From JAXHTH01 sp034211115 (GTDB lineage: Bacteria > Planctomycetota > Phycisphaerae > Phycisphaerales > SM1A02): a stretch of DNA of 6,340 nt. Shown here piece by piece: positions 1-4,149 of this stretch. Position 1 is the stretch's first letter, and each line of letters begins with the position of its first letter. The stretch is from NCBI GenBank assembly GCA_034211115.1, contig JAXHTH010000338.1:1-6340 (forward strand). The letters run 5' to 3'. Under the pieces are notes generated by a model. The model was given only the letters and a program-made list of their open reading frames with translations, was not told the DNA's origin and searched no databases. The translations under genes and the position numbers were made by a program.

Positions 1-23
1 GGAAGGACCCCAAACGCGGCCGG

Positions 24-46
24 CCTTCCCGGCGCGGCCGGGAAGG
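24..46 (+). promoter_or_regulatory. Perfect inverted repeat covering the peptidase Shine-Dalgarno
   Basis: The arm CCTTCCCGGC (24-33) is the exact reverse complement of GCCGGGAAGG (37-46), with a 3-base GCG loop. The right arm includes the GGAAGG that forms most of the ribosome site of the peptidase. In RNA this would be a very stable hairpin holding the ribosome site closed. A second GGAAGG at 1-6 could pair with the same CCTTCC (24-29), giving a competing fold. It is not followed by a U tract, so a terminator for an upstream gene is unlikely. The pairing is seen directly; a regulatory role is inferred. Confidence 0.5.
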
Positions 47-49
47 AGG
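41..49 (+). promoter_or_regulatory. Ribosome binding site of the M28 peptidase
   Basis: GGAAGGAGG is a near-perfect Shine-Dalgarno with six bases before the ATG at 56. It fixes the start codon, and its first six bases lie in the stem described for 24-46. Confidence 0.85.
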
Positions 50-55
50 ACCACC

Positions 56-1141
56 ATGTCAGCACCGTGCCGCACGCTCTGTCCCGCGATTCCCGCCCTT
101 GCCGCGCTGCTCGGTCTCGGCGCCGTCCCGACCGCGTCGGCCGACGTGATCGGCGAGATCGTCGACGAGGTGAGCCAGGCCAACTACGTCCATTATCTTG
201 AAGACCTGCTCTACACGCACGAAGGCGACACCCGCGGCCTGCCCCCGTACGACGACGATCACGATCCGGCCCGCGACAACATCCTCGCGTTCTTCACCGA
301 CCTGGGCCTCGACGCCAGTCTCGATCCGTTCGAGTATTCGCCCTTCCCCTGGCGCGACACCTATCACAACGTCGTCGCCGTGAAGGAGGGCGTCGTCAAT
401 CCCGATGTGATCTACGTCTGCGGCGCGCACTATGACTCGGTCGATCAGTCCCCGGGCGCCGATGACAACGGCAGCGGGGTGGCGGGCGTGATGGAGGCCG
501 CCCGCGTCCTCGCCCCCTACGACCTCGAGGCGACCATCATCTTCATCGCCTTCGACCGCGAGGAGCAGTTCATGGTCGGCAGCCAGGCCTGGGTGAGCGA
601 GCACCTGGGCGACGACATCCAGGGGGCGCTGTGCCTGGACATGATCGCCTACAACGAAACGGGCCTGAATCACCTGCTCACGCGGAGCTGGTACGACGGG
701 AACAACCCCTTCCAGGAAACCGTCAACGCCGCGGTCAACGACTACAGCGGTGGGCTCAACGCGATACTGAGCTATGGCGGCTACAGCGATCACTGGTCAT
801 TCGCCCAGGCGGGCATCCTCGAGTGCGGCCTGCACGAGGAGGATGAGAATCCCTACTACCACGAGCCGGAAGACAACGTCGACCGGCCCGATTACCTGGA
901 CTACGACTTCGCGTACATGACCACCCGCGGGCTCGTGGCCGCCCTCGCCACCGTGGCGGGCGTGGTCGGCACGCCGGGCGACGTGAACGGCGACGGCGTG
1001 GTCAACACCGAGGACCTGCTCGCCCTGCTCGCGGCGTGGGGAAGCTGCCCCGATCCGCCCGAGGACTGCCCGGCGGACTTCAACGGCGATGACGTCGTCA
1101 ACACCGAGGACCTGCTCACACTGCTGGCCAACTGGGGCTAA
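56..1141 (+). CDS. Secreted M28 family zinc peptidase with C-terminal dockerin-type repeats
   Basis: This encodes a 361-residue exported metallopeptidase of the M28 (aminopeptidase Y/S type) family, expected to cleave N-terminal residues from peptides outside the cytoplasm with two zinc ions. Residues 1-29 look like a Sec signal peptide (hydrophobic core about 11-24, Ala-Ser-Ala before Asp30). The family motifs are intact and in order: GAHYDS (His125, Asp127), GADDNGSG (Asp136), DREE (Glu169 as general base, Glu170 as ligand), LDMIAYN (Asp195) and YYHEPEDN (His269). Residues 308-361 form two dockerin-type calcium loops, ending exactly at NWG. The start is set by GGAAGGAGG six bases upstream. 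The exact substrate cannot be read from sequence, and a carboxypeptidase-like or glutaminyl-cyclase-like activity in the same fold is possible, though the full catalytic set favours a peptidase. It faces the fpr gene convergently and looks monocistronic within the window. Confidence 0.93.
   Translation: MSAPCRTLCPAIPALAALLGLGAVPTASADVIGEIVDEVSQANYVHYLEDLLYTHEGDTRGLPPYDDDHDPARDNILAFFTDLGLDASLDPFEYSPFPWRDTYHNVVAVKEGVVNPDVIYVCGAHYDSVDQSPGADDNGSGVAGVMEAARVLAPYDLEATIIFIAFDREEQFMVGSQAWVSEHLGDDIQGALCLDMIAYNETGLNHLLTRSWYDGNNPFQETVNAAVNDYSGGLNAILSYGGYSDHWSFAQAGILECGLHEEDENPYYHEPEDNVDRPDYLDYDFAYMTTRGLVAALATVAGVVGTPGDVNGDGVVNTEDLLALLAAWGSCPDPPEDCPADFNGDDVVNTEDLLTLLANWG
980..1137 (+). repeat. Two dockerin-type calcium-loop repeats in the peptidase tail
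   Basis: Two units of about 62 bases begin at 980 and 1076, a 96-base period, and encode residues 309-329 and 341-361. In unit one the calcium-loop positions are Asp309, Asn311, Asp313, Asn317 and Asp320; in unit two Asp341, Asn343, Asp345, Asn349 and Asp352. The stretch GTCAACACCGAGGACCTGCT is kept base for base apart from flanking changes (unit two has GTC at the preceding Val codon), which suggests duplication or strong constraint. Unit two has Asp where the loop normally has Gly (Asp346 versus Gly314). The linker between them carries Cys331 and Cys338, which could form a disulfide. Such tails are common on planctomycete secreted proteins; whether they bind a cohesin or a surface partner is unknown. 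Confidence 0.85.
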
Positions 1142-1176
1142 CACCGCCTCTCGCGGCTTCGCGCCCACGGCCGCAC

Positions 1177-1208
1177 TCCGTCTCTTCGTGTCTTCGTCTC
1201 CTCGTCTC
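1177..1208. repeat. Four tandem 8-base units, consensus TTCGTCTC
   Basis: The units are TCCGTCTC, TTCGTGTC, TTCGTCTC and CTCGTCTC, with a degenerate pyrimidine run (TTTTCCTCCTCC) after them. The plus strand is almost all pyrimidine here, unlike the balanced GC-rich coding DNA on both sides. It sits between two convergent gene ends. It may be a degenerate microsatellite or part of an interspersed element; no function can be assigned. Confidence 0.65.
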
Positions 1209-1225
1209 TTTTCCTCCTCCGGTCC

Positions 1226-1245
1226 CCGCGGATGTGCATCCGCGG
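1226..1245. repeat. Perfect palindrome between convergent genes, possible bidirectional terminator
   Basis: CCGCGGATG (1226-1234) and CATCCGCGG (1237-1245) are exact reverse complements separated by TG, so RNA from either strand could form an 8-bp stem with a 4-base loop. It lies 18 bases beyond the fpr stop and 84 bases beyond the peptidase stop. No T run follows on the plus strand. On the minus strand a purine-rich A/G stretch follows. It is therefore either a U-less terminator or RNA-end stabiliser, or one copy of a REP-like repeat. Confidence 0.5.
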
Positions 1246-1263
1246 CTATGAGCGATGCGCGGC

Positions 1264-2085
1264 TTACCAGTATCTCTCGAGGTGTATCTGTCCCGGCGTG
1301 CGGCGTGTGTGCTCGGTAAACCCCTCGCCCTGGAGGATCTCCTGCATCGACTCGATCATCAAGGGATGGCCGCAGAGGAACACGTGCGTGTGCTCGGGTG
1401 CGGGGCGCATCCCCCACTCCTTCTCGATGATGCCCTCCTCCCAGACGGCCTGGACGAAGCCCGTGCGCCCCGTCCACGGCACCGGCTCGTCCGCCGGCTC
1501 GCTGATCACCGGGAAGTAACTGAACGTCGGCGCGATGCGCTGAAGCGTCACCAGCTCGCTGTGATAGCCCAGATCCCAGGAGTGATAGGCGCCGTGAATG
1601 ACGGCAAACCGCCGCGGGGCGGCCGGCGACAGGACCGTGCGCACCATGCTCATGTACGGCGCCAGACCCGTCCCCGTCGCGATGAGGATCACGTTCGCAT
1701 CGGGCGGAACTTCCTCGAGGGTGAAGTAGCCGGAGAACTTCGGCGACAGCCAGAGCCGATCGCCGATTTCGAGATTGAACAGCCGCGGCGTGAGCTCGCC
1801 GCTCCGCACGAGCGAAATGTAGAACTCGAGGTATTCCTTCGCCACCGATGATGAGGCGATCGAGTAGGCGCGGATGATCGTCTTCCCGTCGTCGCCTTCG
1901 GCCGACGACGGCTCCGGATCCGACTCCGGGCAACGCGGGGCGGATCGGGGCAGGCCGAGGACGGTGAACTGGCCCGGCGTGAAGGCGGGCAGCTCCCACT
2001 GATCGGGCACGGTCCGAATCGTCATCAGGCCCGGTGCGTGCTCCGTCTTCTGCGTGACGATCGCGTTGAGGGGTCGGTCGGTCAT
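1264..2085 (-). CDS. fpr: Ferredoxin/flavodoxin-NADP+ reductase, bacterial Fpr type
   Basis: This encodes a 273-residue cytoplasmic FAD enzyme that moves electrons between NADPH and ferredoxin or flavodoxin. The FAD motif RAYSIASS is at 72-79, the NADP-binding loop GTGLAPYMS at 138-146, and the late nucleotide motif FLCGHPLMIE at 236-245. The C-terminus ends in Tyr-Trp, as in E. coli-type Fpr, where the terminal aromatic residue stacks near the flavin. It is slightly longer than typical Fpr (about 250-260) because of a polar Pro/Ser/Glu-rich insertion at about 48-68 just before the FAD motif. The ATG at 2085 starts where the family aligns (LNAIVTQKTEHAPGL); the ribosome site is weak and the reading frame is open far upstream only because of high GC. 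It is the last gene of the minus-strand set, 122 bases after the permease, so co-transcription is possible but not shown. Confidence 0.93.
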   Translation of the reverse strand: MTDRPLNAIVTQKTEHAPGLMTIRTVPDQWELPAFTPGQFTVLGLPRSAPRCPESDPEPSSAEGDDGKTIIRAYSIASSSVAKEYLEFYISLVRSGELTPRLFNLEIGDRLWLSPKFSGYFTLEEVPPDANVILIATGTGLAPYMSMVRTVLSPAAPRRFAVIHGAYHSWDLGYHSELVTLQRIAPTFSYFPVISEPADEPVPWTGRTGFVQAVWEEGIIEKEWGMRPAPEHTHVFLCGHPLMIESMQEILQGEGFTEHTRRTPGQIHLERYW

Positions 2086-2097
2086 CGATGCGCTCGT

Positions 2098-2112
2098 GCG
2101 GCTGACAGCCGC
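2098..2112 (-). promoter_or_regulatory. Small hairpin in the fpr leader
   Basis: GCGGCT (2098-2103) and AGCCGC (2107-2112) pair perfectly around a 3-base loop, ending 12 bases before the fpr start codon at 2085. On the minus strand it occupies the position where a ribosome site would be expected, and no clear Shine-Dalgarno is present. A role in fpr translation is only inferred. Confidence 0.3.
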
Positions 2113-2118
2113 CTCATC

Positions 2119-2201
2119 TTTTTCCCGGGGGGCCACGACGCGGCGCGTCGCGCCACCCTCTTTTTTCCGGGGGCCACGACGCGGAGCGTCGTGCCACCGT
2201 C
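2119..2201. repeat. Two direct copies of a ~41-base hairpin repeat between permease and fpr
   Basis: Copy A (2119-2160) and copy B (2161-2201) each consist of a T run, a C/G run, then CCACGACGCGGNGCGTCG and a CCACC-containing end. The 28-base cores starting at 2133 and 2174 differ at only three positions. Each core holds an 8-bp stem with a 3-base loop: 2134-2141 with 2145-2152, and 2175-2182 with 2186-2193. Copy B pairs perfectly. Copy A has one change that is an A-C mismatch on the plus strand but a G-U wobble in minus-strand RNA. The T runs lie on the plus strand, so these are not standard Rho-independent terminators for the minus-strand genes. They look like an interspersed palindromic element duplicated in tandem. 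Confidence 0.75.
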
Positions 2202-2207
2202 TTCTCC

Positions 2208-3074
2208 TCAGGTTGCCGGCGCCGCGCGGCGCCGCATCGCTGCGGATCGGACGGCAACCGAAACCAGATACACCACGCCCGCGGCGAGCACGATCGCCGA
2301 CTCCGGGCTGATCGCCGTCCCGTACACCGCCACCCGCGGCACCGTCGTGAACGCCATGCAGAGGATGGTCGACAGCAGCATGATGGGGGCAAGGCGACGG
2401 GCGTAATGCCCCGCCGTCGCCGCGGGCAGCGTCAGCAGCGCCAGCACCAGGATCAAGCCCACCACCTGGATCAGGGCGATCACCGTCAGCGCCACCAGCA
2501 CGAGCAGCACCAGGTTCGTGGAGAAGATGCTCACCCCCTGCAGCGCCGCCTGTTCCTCGTCCAGACACACCGCCAGCAGCCGCTTGTGAAACACGAGCAA
2601 CGCACCGGCGATCACCGCCACGAGCACGACCATCAGCCGGATCTGGCTCCACGGCACGATCGCGATGTTCCCGAACAGGTAGCTCATCAGCTCCGTGTGA
2701 TAGCCGGGCGTGAACTTGATGAGCAGGATCCCGATGGACATGCCGATCGCCCACATCGCGCCGATGAGGGTGTCCATCCGCTCGGCGAGGCGATCGTAGA
2801 CGACGGCGATGAGCACCGCCGCGATCAGGGCTGCGATGACCGCCCCGAAGACCGGGCTCAGCCAGCCGAAGGCGTCGGGGAACTTCACCGCGAGGAAGAC
2901 CGCCGCCCCGATGCCCCCCACCGCCATGTGCGCGATCGCCCCCACGAGAAACACCATCCGGCGGGTGATGACATACGGTCCGATCAGGCCGCAGGCCAGG
3001 CTCGCCAGCAGCCCGGCGAGCAGACCGGTGAGAAGAAACGGGTTGTCGGCCATGTCGTGGAAGAAGGAGGTCAT
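2208..3074 (-). CDS. Metal ABC transporter permease (ABC-3 family, ZnuB/MntB-like)
   Basis: This encodes a 288-residue inner-membrane permease of the ABC-3 family, which forms the channel of zinc, manganese or iron importers. Hydrophobic segments fit roughly 12-33, 41-63, 71-92, 102-120, 145-163, 186-216, 229-247 and 258-276, matching the usual eight or nine helices and the normal family length. The motif VGLILVLALLTLPAATAGH at 205-223 is the characteristic late segment of ABC-3 permeases, and VGAIAHMAVGGIGAA (44-58) matches the early His/Gly motif. The start ATG overlaps the ATPase stop by four bases (ATGA), a sign of translational coupling; a downstream Met (residue 8) is a weaker alternative. 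Metal choice cannot be read from the permease alone. The last codons contain a 16-base GC palindrome (2218-2233) that encodes part of an Arg/Ala-rich cytoplasmic tail. Confidence 0.93.
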   Translation of the reverse strand: MTSFFHDMADNPFLLTGLLAGLLASLACGLIGPYVITRRMVFLVGAIAHMAVGGIGAAVFLAVKFPDAFGWLSPVFGAVIAALIAAVLIAVVYDRLAERMDTLIGAMWAIGMSIGILLIKFTPGYHTELMSYLFGNIAIVPWSQIRLMVVLVAVIAGALLVFHKRLLAVCLDEEQAALQGVSIFSTNLVLLVLVALTVIALIQVVGLILVLALLTLPAATAGHYARRLAPIMLLSTILCMAFTTVPRVAVYGTAISPESAIVLAAGVVYLVSVAVRSAAMRRRAAPAT

Positions 3075-3979
3075 CGCGCGGCGTCGTCCTCGTCTGCGAT
3101 GCTGCGATCCCCCTCCTGCCCGCCGCCGCGCATCGACCCGGAGCCCGCGCCTCCGGCGGCCCCTCTTCCGGGGGCGGGGCCGAGTCCGGGGGCCGGGCAG
3201 CCGTGGGCGCAGCCCGGGTCCGCCAGCGGGCAACTGTCCTCGTGCTGCACCATCCGCACTTCGCCGTGATACATCTGCGCGATCACCTCCGCGGAGACCT
3301 CGTGTGCCGCATGCGTCGTGAGTCGATGATTCAGGCACGCCACGCGCTTCAGGTGGCGCGAAATGAACGACACATCGTGGCTGACGAGCACGATCGGCAT
3401 CCGCTCGCTGAGTCGATGAAGCAGGTCGGTCAAACCCCGCTCGATGTGGGCGTCGACGCCCGCCGTCGGCTCATCGAGCAGCAGCAGCTTCGCCTCGCCG
3501 GCGAGGGCCCGGGCGATGAGCACCCGCTGCCGCTGGCCCCCGGAGAGATGGGCGATGGGGCGATCGGCCAGGTCCGCCGTCTGCGTCCGCTCGAGGGCGG
3601 CCATCGCCGCCTCCGTGTCTTCGCGCCCGAACCGGCATCCCCAGGAGGAGACGCCCAGCCGGCCCATGCGGACGACATCGAGCACGCTGGCCGGGGCGGC
3701 GAGATCGATCCGCGCGTTCTGCGGCACGTAGCCGATCCGCCGACTCACCTTCTGAGGCCGCCCGCCCAGCACGCTCACCGTCCCCCGCTGCGGCCTGAGA
3801 AAGCCGAGGATGATCTTCAGCAGCGTGGTCTTCCCCCCGCCGTTGGGCCCGATCACGCCCAGAAAATCACCCGGCCCGATCTGCAGATCCACATCCTCGA
3901 GGACCGGCATCGACAGCGCGTGCGGCGGATAGCCGTACCACACCCCCTTCAGCTCGACGATGGCCCCGTCATCGGCCAT
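3071..3979 (-). CDS. Metal ABC transporter ATP-binding protein (ZnuC/MntA-like) with Cys/His tail
   Basis: This encodes a 302-residue ATPase that powers the ABC-3 permease. Walker A is GPNGGGKT (44-51), the Q-loop is at Gln87 (GYVPQN), the signature is LSGGQRQRV (145-153), Walker B is LLLLDEP (165-171) and the switch His is His201 (VSHD). The ABC core ends near 245; typical relatives are about 240-270 residues. Beyond it lies a tail with His246, Cys250, Cys257, His259 and Cys261, then a Gly/Ala/Pro-rich stretch and an acidic end. The tail could bind metal and would suit a zinc transporter, but this is inferred. The ATG at 3979 was chosen because the family fold begins within ten residues; an in-frame ATG at 4069 would add 30 residues unlike the family. 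The permease follows with a 4-base overlap. No substrate-binding protein gene is visible nearby. Confidence 0.93.
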   Translation of the reverse strand: MADDGAIVELKGVWYGYPPHALSMPVLEDVDLQIGPGDFLGVIGPNGGGKTTLLKIILGFLRPQRGTVSVLGGRPQKVSRRIGYVPQNARIDLAAPASVLDVVRMGRLGVSSWGCRFGREDTEAAMAALERTQTADLADRPIAHLSGGQRQRVLIARALAGEAKLLLLDEPTAGVDAHIERGLTDLLHRLSERMPIVLVSHDVSFISRHLKRVACLNHRLTTHAAHEVSAEVIAQMYHGEVRMVQHEDSCPLADPGCAHGCPAPGLGPAPGRGAAGGAGSGSMRGGGQEGDRSIADEDDAAR

Positions 3980-4149
3980 GCCATAAGCATATCGGCCCGG
4001 ACGCCGCCGATCGCGCCACCGCGACGAGTTGTCTTCCCGGGCCGCCGCCGTCCGGGCCGGCGTGGACATCGCCCCACCGCCGTGGTAGGACAGCTCGTTC
4101 AGAGGCCGCCTGCGGGGGAGTCGATGCACCTGCGGGAAGGAGACAGACC
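3980..4149. promoter_or_regulatory. Divergent intergenic region between the metal ABC ATPase and the GH172-like gene
   Basis: These 170 bases must hold promoters for both divergent genes unless transcripts start further away. I see no convincing -35/-10 pair on either strand. The only AT-rich patch (CCATAAGCATAT, 3981-3992) lies directly before the ATPase start and includes a small inverted repeat, ATGC (3978-3981) and GCAT (3987-3990), that overlaps the start codon. TATGCT on the minus strand (3991-3986) resembles a -10 box, but no -35 is at a suitable distance. A metal-responsive operator (Zur/MntR-like) would be expected, but none is recognisable. Confidence 0.35.
4135..4142 (+). promoter_or_regulatory. 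Ribosome binding site of the GH172-like gene
   Basis: GGAAGGAG is a strong Shine-Dalgarno with seven bases before the ATG at 4150. It fixes the start, which also places a good signal peptide at the N-terminus. It shares its core with the peptidase ribosome site at 41-49. Confidence 0.85.

Noticed and set aside
797..1999. Long minus-strand frame crossing the peptidase end and fpr
   Set aside because: It overlaps two convincingly coded genes in other frames and its sequence is low-complexity, Arg/Ala/Gly-rich.
2119..2166. The repeat hairpin plus T run as an intrinsic terminator
   Set aside because: The T run is on the plus strand, but both flanking genes are on the minus strand, and it lies eight bases past the stem, too far for a standard terminator.
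2218..2245. A 16-base palindrome (GGCGCCGCGCGGCGCC) and a neighbouring 5-bp stem at the permease 3' end
   Set aside because: Both lie inside codons for an Arg/Ala-rich tail, where GC-rich codons make palindromes likely by chance; no T run or conserved element follows.
2406..3269. A long open frame on the plus strand opposite the permease and ATPase
   Set aside because: It is rich in Gln, His, Arg and Asp in the pattern expected from antisense reading of GC-rich genes, has no recognisable domain, and the opposite strand holds a clear ABC permease and ATPase.
3980..4129. Longer N-termini for the ABC ATPase (starts at 4069 or 4129)
   Set aside because: They would add 30 or 50 Arg/Ala-rich residues unlike the family before the normal beginning of the ABC fold; high GC keeps the frame open without being coding.
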